A stretch of DNA of 64,000 nt from Siphonodentalium dalli (lineage: Eukaryota > Mollusca > Scaphopoda > Gadilida > Siphonodentaliidae). The notes below the pieces were generated by a model that was not told where the DNA came from, made no database searches, and worked only from the letters and a program-made list of their open reading frames with translations. Location of the stretch: positions 160,599,465 to 160,663,464 of the forward strand of contig CP136068.1 of the NCBI GenBank assembly GCA_032622095.1. Reading direction: 5' to 3'. Made by a program: the position numbers and the translations under genes. Each line of letters starts with the position of its first letter. The stretch's first letter is position 1. This document shows positions 9,737 through 19,778 of the stretch, piece after piece.

Positions 9737-10207
9737 CCTTGTCACAAAGTCCCCTGTCGCGGTTCGAAGCCACAACTAATGCTCGCATTTGTTACACCCC
9801 ACACAATACCGTTCCGGGATGTGTAGATAAATAGATCACATTAAATACTTCCGTATATATACGGACTATATACGAATTGTATTCAGTATAATTATATAGA
9901 ACAATAGAGAGCGTTCCTTGTTATAAAGGACTCTCTATCCCTGGTACACATTCGTTAATTCAGATTAAAAAATATTGTTGTTTTTAATATACATAGTACA
10001 GGGTGCAGACAACAGGCAAGCCATATATACATGGATGGGTGTTCGATTCAGGTACCGGGTATAATAAAAGCGGAGCATGCAGTCGACAGACAGAAAACAG
10101 ATAATACAAGTGCAGAATAATATATATTCATTGGTGGGAATTTTTTTAATAATAAGTTCAGCTATATGGTTGTTTGTTGAACTTATTATCTGAACATTTC
10201 CTATTGG
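9737..10207. other. AT-rich spacer
   Basis: No gene is seen. A GGTTCGAAGCC at about 9755 matches an RNA polymerase III B-box, but no A-box precedes it because (AC)n sequence lies upstream. A short inverted pair (AATAAGTTCA and TGAACTTATT) lies near 10150-10195. Confidence 0.3.
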
Positions 10208-10437
10208 AACCAAGCCTTGAAATAGGGTGTCTGTCATTTGCAGAATGAGGTCCCCAGAGGGTGAATTTAGTGATGCTACCCCGCATAGCGGGCTAGCATC
10301 ACCAAATTCACCCTCTGGGAACCTCATTCTGCTGAGGTGTAAGCAGAATGGGGTCCCTATGCGGGCTAGCATCACCAAATTCACCCTGTGGGGACCTCAT
10401 TCTGCAAATGACAGACACCATATTTCAAGGCTTCGTT
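10208..10437. mobile_element. Foldback MITE with nested inverted repeats
   Basis: The outer arms start AACCAAGCCTTGAAATA and end TATTTCAAGGCTTCGTT. They continue inward through TGTCTGTCATTTGCAGAATG and AGGTCCCCAGAGGGTGAATT on the left, and their complements on the right. Inside is a second, complete inverted copy of the AGGGTGAATTTAGTGATGCTA segment around the loop CCCCGCATAGCGGG. The segment GGGCTAGCATCACCAAATTC occurs twice in direct orientation on the right. The element is immediately followed by the 70-bp tandem array. Superfamily not assigned. Confidence 0.65.
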
Positions 10438-10444
10438 GGAACTA

Positions 10445-11459
10445 CTCGTCGATTAATAATTAGTATATAAAGTGTTAACTCTATCAAGCCGTGCATAGAT
10501 TAATATTTAGTATATAAAGTGTTAACTCTATCAAGCCATGCATCGATTAATATTTAGTATATAAAGTGTTAACTCTATCAAGCCATGCATCTTGGGGTAG
10601 TTTATCGAGAATTCGATTAATATTTAGTATATAAAGTGTTAACGCTATCAAGCCATGCATCTTGGGGTAGTTTATCGAGAATTCGATTAATATTTAGTAT
10701 ATAAAGTGTTAACTCTATCAAGCCATGCATCTTGGGGTAGTTTATCGAGAATTCGATTAATATTTAGTATATAAAGTGTTAGCTCTATCAAGCCATGCAT
10801 CATGGGGTAGTTTATCGAGAATTCGATTAATATTTAGTATATAAAGTGTTAACTCTATCAAGCCATGCATATTGGGGTAGTTTATCGAGAATTCGATTAA
10901 TATATAGTATATAAAGTGTTAACTCTATCAAGCCATGCATCTTGGGGTAGTTTATCGAGAATTCGATTAATATTTAATATATAAAGTGTTAACTCTATCA
11001 AGCCATGCATCTTGGGGTAGTTTATCGAGAATTCGATTAATATTTAGTATATAAAGTGTTAACTCTATCAAGCCATGCATCTTGGTGTAGTTTATCGAGA
11101 ATTCGATTAATATTTAGTATATAAAGTGTTAACTCTATCAAGCCATGCATCATGGGGTAGTTTATCGAGAATTCGATTAATATTTTGTATATAAAGTGTT
11201 AACTCTATCAAGCCATGCATCTTGGGGTAGTTTATCGAGAATTCGATTAATATTTAGTATATAAAGTGTTAACTCTATCAAGCCATGCATCTTGGGGTAG
11301 TTTATCGAGAATTCGATTTAAAAATATTTAGTATATAAAGTGTTAACTTTATCAAGCCATGCATCTTGGGGTTGTTTATCGAGAATTCGATTAATATTTA
11401 GTATATAAAGTTTTAACTCTATCAAGCCATGCATCTTGGGGTAGTTTATCGAGAATTGG
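10445..11459 (+). repeat. 70-bp tandem repeat array, ~15 units
   Basis: The full unit contains GATTAATATTTAGTATATAA, AGTGTTAACTCTATCAAGCC, ATGCATCTTGGGGTAG and TTTATCGAGAATTC. The first two units are about 47 bp and lack the TTGGGGTAGTTTATCGAGAATTC part. The remaining thirteen or so are 70 bp and more than 95% alike. The penultimate unit has a small insertion (GATTTAAAAATATTTAG). The low divergence implies recent expansion. Each unit has a TATATAA stretch and a GTTAAC site. No coding potential. Confidence 0.9.
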
Positions 11460-12589
11460 ATATCATATGTTGAGGTCTTGACATTCACATGTCCGACCGA
11501 AATCGACCAATGGGCTGAGAATTAACTGCACGGATCGGCCATCTTTTACATTCCCGGGCCGCCGGTGCTATATATGCTACGTTATATATAGGCTATGCTA
11601 TTACTACTGTAATATTGGATAGCGGGCACATGGGACTGCGGGTGTTATTTTCATAAAAAAAAATTGGGATTTGGGGGAGGGTCATCCGACAACGCCATTT
11701 TTTATGCGACCGAAATCGGAAATAGGGCTGAAAAATGACATAGTTCGGTAAATTCCATCGCACCACCTAACTTTCCAAATGATACGTACCACAAGCTGTC
11801 CAACTGATACGTACCACAAGCTGTCCAACTGTGTGGAATATCCAACGTATAACACACACTCATTATATCATATACGTTTGGAAATTTTCCAACTGGTGGC
11901 CATTCCAGTCCGCAAAGTTGACCGAAAGTGAGGCCATAAACAACAATAATGTGTTGGATAGCAAATCGAATTATATATCGGAATAATTTCAAATAATGTT
12001 GGTCTCAAAATATTCATCTTATGTTGTGTCAGGCATGAAATGGCCAAATGTTAAAATGTCCCTGTCCCTGTCTGCATGAACTGTGGAATCACGTTACCAA
12101 AATCTTATAAACACTATATATACGCGGTGATAAACCACCCCATTTGATTTGGGAAAATTTCAACCTATATATTATATAGTTCAAAACGCCAACGTTGCGA
12201 CATTAATTTGAAAAGTTTCACATCGGTTTAAATTTATTCCCTGAGTATCCGTGAGATGCCAGATAAAAGAAACTGATATTTTCGAAAATAATTCCCAGGA
12301 TATTCGTAGTATAGCCTCTCGAATAGGCACAGGACGGGTTTGCATCTTATCGCCAATCTTTTATTAAAATATTCAACAGTTGGAAATTATATGGGTGATA
12401 CAACATAAGTTTGAAATTTCACACAAAAACAGGTTAGTGGGGAAATTGTTGTTGCAGCAGTCATATATTATTGGCTGACCATCAGTTAATAAATATTTAC
12501 CTTTCAAGGCGGCTGTCCACTTGTTTGACTTGTTCCTCCATTCTCTCGAATACTACGCTCTTTAAAACACTTCTCCAAATATGTCCGTT
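11460..12589. other. Unassigned sequence with a small duplication
   Basis: A 24-bp duplication with CAACTGATACGTACCACAAG occurs at about 11775-11835. GACCGAAATCGG-like words occur at 11504 and 11706. No TIR, no protein-like frame of note and no known RNA is seen. Confidence 0.3.
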
Positions 12590-12812
12590 ATTTCGTCACA
12601 GACACTTTTTCAAATATCTCCGTTATTTTGTTTATAAAAATAATTTCATATTTCTATATTTCGTTCTATATATTTCGCCCTATTTCGCTATTTCGCTGTA
12701 TTTTCCTATTTCGATTTTTCGTTCTATTTCGCTGTATTTTCCTATTTCGATTTTCGATGTATTTTCCTATTTCGCTTTTTCGTTTTATTTCATATTTCGA
12801 TAATTCGCTATA
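12590..12812 (+). repeat. Pyrimidine-rich minisatellite (TATTTCG)
   Basis: Irregular units built on CTATTTCG, TTTTTCGTT and GCTGTATTTTCCTATTTCGA make a strongly T-rich strand. A repeated ~45-bp block is visible twice at about 12691-12780. The phenylalanine- and tyrosine-rich frames here are artefacts of the repeat. Confidence 0.7.
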
Positions 12813-12855
12813 TTTGACATATTATGGAATATGATATTATATGATACCCTATAAT

Positions 12856-13309
12856 CACAGTGGATCAACGGACACGAACCAAAACCGGAAGTCGTAGATT
12901 TCGAGGTGGAGAAATATCTGTCGACAAATATTTGTTGACATTTTTTGACGGTTTTTGGGGGAAATAAACGCTTGGATACCATATCTGACCATCTGAAGGT
13001 GAGTGAATATTTCTTCGCTAATGTTCGGACACCGACGATCAATTTAAGTCAGTTGCCATTGTTCGATCGCGGAAAAATGTCATTTAATCATCGCCGCGAG
13101 ACGATTTCTTCCCCAAAATATCCCAGAAAATCATACTTTTCACATTCATCGCAGACAACTGTCGCAACAACCTCTACACCGATCGAAAGGCCTGTTTTCC
13201 CCCCCACAAATGCATATTTTGAGTATTTTCACGGACTGTCTCAAAATTCCAAATTTCATCTTTTGATGTAGGTACCCACCTCGAAAATACTGTACTGTCC
13301 GGTTAGTCC
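12856..13309 (+). repeat. Left terminal inverted repeat of the CACAGTG element
   Basis: About 454 bp, including a short internal palindrome AACAAATATTTGTT-like at about 12921, GAAGGTGAGTGAATATTTCTTC and GACGATCAATTTAAGTCAGT. Open frames in this arm mirror frames in the other arm and are not taken as genes. The right arm differs by scattered substitutions and very small indels, implying an old but not ancient insertion. Confidence 0.85.
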
Positions 13310-15445
13310 CGAAAATTTTAATCATTAGTTGTAAAAAATCTGTCCGCTTAGTCGTGATTTTGCTGAGGTCTGCCATCTTCAATTTCTGGTCGAAAAAGCA
13401 ATTTTGCCGCAGATGATGGGCGTTTCATTTGACTTTTGCGTGGCCACAATGGTTCTGGGTGTTCTTAATGTTGTATAACGTCTCCTGGTACAACATAACA
13501 TCCAGGCGGTGACTTATATATATAACTGAACTGTAACCTGTTACTGAAATCCAACTACGAAGTACATGTTTGGTAAACATATAACTGATCATATTGTTAA
13601 CTCTGACTTGTCATCACTCTCGGAAGGCCGACATAAAAAAAATGATTTACATCGAACTTTAAAAAAAAAAATGCAGCGGTGTGCCGATTTTTATCCTTTA
13701 TATTTGATTATACACTCGCAACGAGTTGTGGCACACAACTTGTGGGGTTATACAGGAAGCAGCTTGTTCGTCCTTTCGTGGATGCAATTTTCCGAGTTTT
13801 TGTTCCTAAGTTTTGCGGTCATTTGTTTTTTTGACTTGGCATATATATATTTAGTACCATGGGAACATGCGAACATATATGATTATAAAATATGTCAGAC
13901 CTTTTTGTGTGGAGTTATATGACATTTTGTTCAATATTCAGCAATGGTTAAAACAATTAATGAGGAGGGGACTAAAACATACAGTCGGAGGGGTGTACAG
14001 ATATATGTTACTAATATTAGCTTAAAGGGGTACTGTACCCCAATTTCAATAAATTCCCGGTGACAATAACGATCTAATATGAATATTATATTATAAAATA
14101 ACTAATTTGAGTCGACAATGTCTACTGAAAACGTTCCGGTTAACAGGCTATCGTAAAAGTAATATTGAATTATTTAATATAAATTCATTTATGGCTGGAG
14201 TCATAAAATGGAGAATTATGCCATTACGAGTTACCGTTCTTGAAATCGCATATGTTGCGTGTCTTTTATCGACGGCCGTTCGCGAACATTATTGAGTTGC
14301 AAACAAAACATGTTACCTGCAAAAGAAGGCCCGTTATAACCGATTCGGAAAAAAAGGAGAAAGACACAAGAGTCATAAAGCGTCAAGTATTTAATAGGGA
14401 GTGAGATTGTTCGATGGAAGAGATTGAATGCATCAATCGAAGCTGTGAGCAATGAACTTCCGGTTCTTCCTGCGACCTGCGTCTTCTCCGGTGAAGGTCA
14501 AAAACATGGCGCGTAGTTTGAAATCGTAATATTTTTGTTTCCAAGATCAACATTTTCTTCGCTAAAAATTAGGTTTATACGAAACTCATATAACACGAAC
14601 ACAATCTAACTCGAAAGTTATTTCAATCTCAGTCAGAGTATCCTTTGACTAACGGCAGCCATGTTGGACGCCATGTTGGATCCTGAATTTTGCACAAAGC
14701 GGATTTTAGCGGATTTTGGATATGTTATACACGAGATTCTCCAACGTCGAATGACACCAAAGCCGCTTCTTTACCAATTTATTCTGGGTCTAACCCTCCG
14801 ACGACCACACTACTAAGCGATATTATTTTATAATTCCAGGTGCTACTGACGAGAGGATCGCATGCCTGCCTTCATATGTAACCACTGTGAGGCAAAGGCT
14901 TGCGGCTTCGCTGAGGCAATCGACGATGGGATTTTACAACACCCGAATGAATGTTTGAAAATAAAATTATTGAAAATAAAAAATATAAAAATTATATATA
15001 ATAAAATACTATACAATACTATACTATACAATACTATACGAAATATGGGTACTCTCGGTTGATATAGAGAATAGAAACATCATCAGGAAAACTCCAGTGT
15101 TATTTCGAGTTGTTGTATTCTTAATCCCACCTTGGCTGTCCATTAATGTAGAAGTGTTGTGTTTCCTACATGTATATAGCAGGTAAAATTCCAATCTATA
15201 GCGTACAACTGAATGTGGAACCAGATGCAAGTTATTTTGTAAATATATAGGCACGTGATTTTTGTCCTGTTGTATTCAAATCGCGCCATAATTAATTGTT
15301 TCCACATTGATTCACACACTGGATAATTTGGTTGTGAATTTTTTAACGCAAATGGTCGCGTATATATTGAAATTTAAGCGGACACAAGACATGCAGACAG
15401 ACCCTACTCGTTCATATATATATAGACAAAAAATTAACTGTATGG
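13310..15445. other. Interior of the CACAGTG element, no supported gene
   Basis: Several frames of 60-118 codons occur, but none shows a transposase catalytic pattern or other family. AAAGGGGTACTGTACCCC at about 14024 is a short perfect hairpin. GCCATGTTGG occurs twice at about 14658 and 14670. A frame at 14862 reads MPAFICNHCEAKACGFAEAI with a CxxC pair, preceded by an acceptor-like ATTCCAG, but it runs into AT-repeat sequence. An AT-rich stretch with (ATACT)n-like units lies at 14957-15043. Confidence 0.35.
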
Positions 15446-15469
15446 GAGGTCAAATTCACATTTAATAAT

Positions 15470-15575
15470 GAATTGCGCTTAAGCGCATATACCACATATC
15501 GCACTGAAGCACACATATGGCATTTGCGCATAATTGAAATCAATTGCGCTTAAGTGCAATTAATTGCGATTAAGC
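15470..15575. repeat. Cluster of AATTGCGCTTAAGCGC palindromic motifs (first)
   Basis: Three to four partial or complete copies of a ~21-bp palindrome based on AATTGCGCTTAAGCGCAATT occur, for example at 15473, 15541 and 15561. Another half copy is at about 16242. The same motif forms a larger cluster at 17654-18050. Confidence 0.75.
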
Positions 15576-15664
15576 GCTATCAGTTGCTTGAGAGTAAGTG
15601 TAACTACCCATTTAACCTAACTATTAGCATGACCGGGTGTATCTGCATTTGGCTAATTTAAACT

Positions 15665-16062
15665 AAAGGTCCTCAATCCGATCAGAAAGACCCATATTAT
15701 AAAGATACAACAACAACAACAACAACAACAATATTTCTTCAAAATAAGCTTTAGTTATCAGAATCGATTAACTGCAAAAAATAATGCTGACCACTGTCAA
15801 CTATGGTATCAAATTTCCCAAAAACGTGTGATTTATAAACATTTTGTTCAACAAAATATGGCCGTATAATTACTAATGTATCACGAAATTTTACCGTATT
15901 ACCACTTGTTTTAGAGTTTTCCATCTTCATCCGCAATTTTTACCGAAACCACCCTTTTCACGGCGTGTTTCTGGGCAGCAATCAATTGAAATAACAAACT
16001 TCAATAATCGATATCTGATCACACTTGAGCTTTGATGGGTTGGTTCCTCGACTCGACTAAAA
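15665..16062 (+). repeat. ~400-bp direct repeat, copy 1
   Basis: Shares with 18198-18605 the landmarks TTAGTTATCAGAATCGATT, ACCACTGTCAACTATGG, AGAGTTTTCCATCTTCATCC, AATCGATATCTGATCAC and GGTTCCTCGACTCGA. Identity is roughly 80% by eye. It contains a (CAA)n microsatellite at 15707-15731. Both copies follow a cluster of the GCGCTTAAGCGC palindrome, so the duplicated module includes that cluster. This copy lies inside the CACAGTG element and the other lies outside it. Confidence 0.8.
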
Positions 16063-16442
16063 CAGAAGGTAATACTGTCGCGAGTCGCCCATTTTGATAA
16101 AGAATTTAGGCTAGTTCACAATCCCATCTACGCAAAGCAATGAAAACAAGGAGGTGATAGTTGTCAATATCAGTTCAGGTTTAGTTATGGATACACCTAT
16201 TTATTCACCAGGGGTACATAGTTACATACAGTATAACCATGAATTGCGCTTAATCGAAATATGGGTGGGTGCCTGTAGTTTAAAACATAAAGGGGTGTAT
16301 ATATACCAGAAAAATGTAGTTAAAACTTTATACAGTCGTAATAAAAACTCGCGTGGTGGGTCCCGAAAGTGGCCATAATGAAAAAGAACAGCCATGGGTC
16401 CCGATTTGTTTTTTCTGAAATTAATCGAATTTTAATTGTTTT

Positions 16443-16664
16443 TTAAGTATCAAATTTCACGCTATATACTGGCTGAAATACCAAACTATTGGAAAATACA
16501 TCTACATCTCCCACCATCAAAACAATCCTGTTGCTATGGCCTTGGTCATGGAGGGCATTGTAATATTCTTGTTCTAACAATATTTCCATAAAGGATTCTT
16601 TGGTTAATGACCTTACACGATCTGAACGAATATATGAGAACAAATTGCAAACTGTACTCGGTAA
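16443..16664 (-). CDS. Possible exon remnant inside the CACAGTG element
   Basis: On the reverse strand a frame open from 16664 to a TAA at 16443 reads protein-like sequence including SLTKESFMEILLEQEYYNAL and RIVLMVGDVDVFSN. There is no ATG at its start (the first in-frame ATG is internal, residue ~26 of this frame), so it would be a terminal exon or a fragment. No family is recognised, and it does not resemble a RAG1 or Transib catalytic core. Chance cannot be excluded. Confidence 0.15.
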   Translation of the reverse strand, partial: LPSTVCNLFSYIRSDRVRSLTKESFMEILLEQEYYNALHDQGHSNRIVLMVGDVDVFSNSLVFQPVYSVKFDT

Positions 16665-16830
16665 CTAAACTTGATCAGTATACTATAGTTGCAACAGAAA
16701 AGCAGTTGCCCAAAAACGTGCCACTGTTAACGAAAGGCAGCCGACCAACTAATCCATTTCGACTCTTTGATTGAACAACAAAAACTGTCCGCCGGGTCTG
16801 GTGGATTGCAACTAAATTCATGGGTGTACA

Positions 16831-17278
16831 GGACTAACCGGACAGTATTTTCGAGGTGGGTACCTGCATCAAAAGATGAAATTTGGGATTTTGAGACAGT
16901 CCGTGAAAATACTCAAAATATGCATTTGTGGGGGAAAACAGGCATTTCGACCGGTATATAGGTTGTTGCGACAGCTGTCTGCGATGAATGTGAAAAGTAT
17001 GATTTTCTGGGATATTTTGGGGAAGAAATCGTCTCGCGGCGATGATTAAATGACATTTATTCCGCGATCGAACAATGACAACTGACTTAAATTGATCGTC
17101 GGTGTCCGAAAATTGGCGAAGAAATATTCACTCACATTCAGTTGGTCAGATATGGTATCCAAGCGTTTATTTTCCCCAAAAACCGTCAAAAAATGTCAAC
17201 AAATATTTGTTGACAGATATTTCTCCACCTCGAAATCTACGACTTCCGGTTTTGGTTCGTGTCCGTTGATCCACTGTG
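16831..17278 (-). repeat. Right terminal inverted repeat of the CACAGTG element
   Basis: Reverse complement of 12856-13309, starting inside at GGACTAACCGGACAGTATTT and ending CCACTGTG at 17278. The inner limit is where GGTTAGTCC-type similarity stops on both sides. Confidence 0.85.
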
Positions 17279-17283
17279 ATAAT

Positions 17284-17653
17284 TATTCTGATATTCAATC
17301 GAACATCACGTGCCTCCCGTGGTCATTTTATTTCACGCACATGTGCATGATCTCAATGTATCTTAATTTACAAATCATCAAACACATGGATGTAGTGAGT
17401 CATTTGAAATTCTAGTAATTCGATAACACTCAGCCGACTATAAAACGATCCATCCGTCGCATCATTCGAACCTGCCATATAAGCGAGATAATTGAGTCGC
17501 GGCCATATTGGATAATCCAGCCCCCATTCCGGTGTTTAAGTGCTATATACAGGTCAAAGTTCTGGAGGTGCAATTCCATATGGAGTTTCGAATATTAATG
17601 AATTCCATATATGGCACAATATACGCAATTCATTTAACATTATGTGGGCAGCA
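17284..17653. other. Unassigned sequence right of the CACAGTG element
   Basis: No repeat or gene is recognised up to the palindrome cluster. CCATATGG and CCATATATGG-type palindromes occur near 17577-17615. Confidence 0.3.
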
Positions 17654-18050
17654 ATTACGCTTTAAGCGCAATTAATAACTCTGTAATTTCAATTGCGCTT
17701 TTAGCACAATTGAATTGTGCTTAAACGCAATTAGGGATAATCATAAACAAAACCCTCTTAATTCTTATGGAATGGTCTGTAGGATGACTATCCAGCCAAA
17801 CATGATTATCAACCTCATTTGATCTTCGAGGGTGCATGGACACGTGTTATGGCTATTGTGCTCCAGCGCAATTTAATTGGGCTTCGTGGCGCAATTGGGT
17901 AAATATGTAAATAAATTCGCTTTAAGCGTAATTCAATTGTGCTTAAGTGTAATTGAATTACACTTAATTGTACTTAAGTGTAATTGAATTACACTTAAGA
18001 GCAATTGTATTGCGATTAAGCGCAATTGCATTGCGCTTAAGTCCAATTAT
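17654..18050. repeat. Large cluster of AATTGCGCTTAAGCGC-type palindromes
   Basis: At least ten copies or half-copies of a ~21-bp palindrome occur. The stretch 17906-18050 is a near-continuous tandem of variants such as AATTGTGCTTAAGTGTAATT, AATTACACTTAA and AATTGCGATTAAGCGCAATT. Variants keep dyad symmetry: compensating changes occur on both sides of the CTTAAG centre, as in GCGCTTAAGCGC and GTGCTTAAGTGT-like forms. Confidence 0.85.
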
Positions 18051-18197
18051 TTAATAAATGTGAAAACGGCCTTCCATTTACCTTGGAATGTTTAGCAAAG
18101 TTTGACTCACAGTAAAGACCCGTGCCATTGGATACTTGCTTCAATAAATGAATTATCACGAGCTTAAAAATAAAAAACCCCAGAAATTTCTCAAATT

Positions 18198-18605
18198 AAA
18201 GGTAATCAATCTGATCAGACGGTCCCCATACCATCAAGATACAACAATAACAACATTTAATCAAAATACGCCTTAGTTATCAGAATCGATTTATTGCAAC
18301 ATAATGCTAACCACTGTCAACTATGGCATAACATTTCCCAAAAACTTGTTATTTTTCAACAATTTGTTCATCAAAATATGGCCGTATTATGACTAAAGCA
18401 TCACGAAATTTGACCATATTACTATTTGATTTTAGAGTTTTCCATCTTCATCCGCAATGTTATCGGGGATCCTCCGTTTGACCACGTGTTTCTGGGCCAC
18501 ATATTCATATAGTGTATTATTACACAACTCGAGAAATAACAAACTTCGAAAATCGATATCTGATCACTCTGAGCTTTGATGTGTGGGTTCCTCGACTCGA
18601 ATCAA
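18198..18605 (+). repeat. ~400-bp direct repeat, copy 2
   Basis: Matches 15665-16062 at an offset of about 2.53 kb. It carries a small extra segment (CATATTCATATAGTGTATTATT region near 18503) and a shorter CAA tract. It is followed by a poly-C run of 14 at 18616-18629. Confidence 0.8.
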
Positions 18606-18629
18606 ATATTTGTTACCCCCCCCCCCCCC

Positions 18630-19559
18630 GAAGCCAAAAAAATAGTAATTTAGGAGCGTCTGATTGGATTAAGTACCTTTAACAACGGAGTGGTTTTTAT
18701 TCCTTCCAGCGCTACCAACCGTCATTCAATTCACCGCTATCAGCCGTTGAAAATGTGCACACTTCCGGTTTGAAGCGACCTTGACACTATTAGCGCCAAT
18801 TTCAAAATATGCGCCAGTTTGTCAACATTGAAATTGAATGTTATGAATTTTGTGAGGAATAAATTGAATAATCGAGTCAAACAGAAAATATTCAGTGAGT
18901 ACAACCGTACAACGTTACATTATACAGTAATTTGCGCCCGCTGCCGAGGGAGACATTGATTAACCTGTTCAGGCCGCTGTTGACTGATTGAGATTTTGTC
19001 TGACACCAGATCGAAAACGGAATGTCTCGCCCCGACCGAGGAGCACAACTCCGATGGAGACATTCCGTTCTCGAGCCGGTGACAAATCTCAATGTCTCCC
19101 GAGAAGAATGCCAACTTTACCTGATTACTGAAAAACAAATTCGTTGTCATTCTCAGAATCACACGATATTTTGACCACATGGCATCACGGTGACATGGTA
19201 TTGGTAATGATGGTTAAATCTTCAAATTCGGTCCAACCGTCCATGCATGATGCAATGACAATGTAATACTAATTGTAAACCAATATTGGCATTAATTTGG
19301 CAATAAGTTGTTGTTGTGCTTTTAAGGATGACCAATGGGCACAACCGATCCGCGCATGTGTTGCATAGTGCTGGTCGTCCTTTTTACTTCGTTCGCCTTT
19401 CAACATTGGCGGCACCATCCTTGAATTTGAGGTGCCGCCATCTTCAATTTACATGTAAGTCGGCACCATCTTGGAAACGTCATTGGTTTTATTTGGATAC
19501 AAATAATGTAATTCACAATTAGCAATAGGTTGATATCCTTTGCGTGTTCATTCACAAAG
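18630..19559. other. Unassigned sequence with a strong hairpin
   Basis: No supported gene. At 19016-19069 AACGGAATGTCTC pairs with GAGACATTCCGTT around a 28-bp loop that itself contains a GGAG/CTCC pair. Two short frames on the reverse strand overlap this hairpin without a recognisable domain. GCCGCCATCTTCAA and CACCATCTTGG occur near 19433 and 19465. Confidence 0.35.
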
Positions 19560-19778
19560 GTTCAATATAGGGCCCGACGAATCGGAAAATTCAACATAGA
19601 ATCGAATCTCGAATCGAATCATGGTTATGATTCGAAATCGAATCGAATCTCCATTCGAATCTATTGCCAACACTCGAGGCAGATTTGAGGTATATATTCC
19701 CAGATTCCGGATACCATATCGGTATTTAAGTATGCTTCAAAAGCGTCGGTATTGACGGAAAGTAAATATTATAATTAA

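Larger units (their letters stand above)
12856..17278. mobile_element. 4.4-kb Transib/RAG-like-type element, ~450-bp TIRs, no transposase seen
   Basis: Arms at 12856-13309 and 16831-17278 are near-identical reverse complements. Each end begins CACAGTGGATCAACGGACAC. The flanks carry the same five bases, ATAAT, at 12851-12855 and 17279-17283. A CAC-starting TIR with a 5-bp duplication is the signature of Transib transposons and of RAG-like transposons, whose TIRs resemble V(D)J recombination signals. Here the first seven bases equal the consensus signal heptamer CACAGTG. ACCAAAACC, one mismatch from the consensus nonamer, follows after 15 bp. The interior has no recognisable transposase or RAG1/RAG2 domain, only short frames, so it would be non-autonomous or decayed. 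The superfamily call is inference; arms and flanking repeat are directly visible. Confidence 0.6.

Noticed and set aside
9755-9765. RNA polymerase III B-box of a tRNA or SINE (GGTTCGAAGCC)
   Set aside because: No A-box or cloverleaf arms can be found; the upstream sequence is poly-C and (AC)n.
12945-13271. 108-codon frame, and its mirror at 17092-17415
   Set aside because: Both lie mainly in the inverted repeats of the CACAGTG element and read opposite strands of the same sequence. Shared openness reflects the repeat, not coding.
14862-14990. Zinc-finger exon with CNHC
   Set aside because: Only one CxxC pair is present, the upstream frame closes quickly, and downstream it reads into an AT-rich repeat. 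Too weak to list as a gene.
12851-17283. Polinton/Maverick assignment for the long-TIR element
   Set aside because: The long TIRs would fit, but the ends start CACAGTG, the duplication is 5 bp and the element is only 4.4 kb with no viral-type genes. Transib/RAG-like fits better.
18920-19180. 86-codon reverse-strand frame
   Set aside because: It overlaps a strong hairpin, has no recognisable domain and competes with another open frame in the same place.
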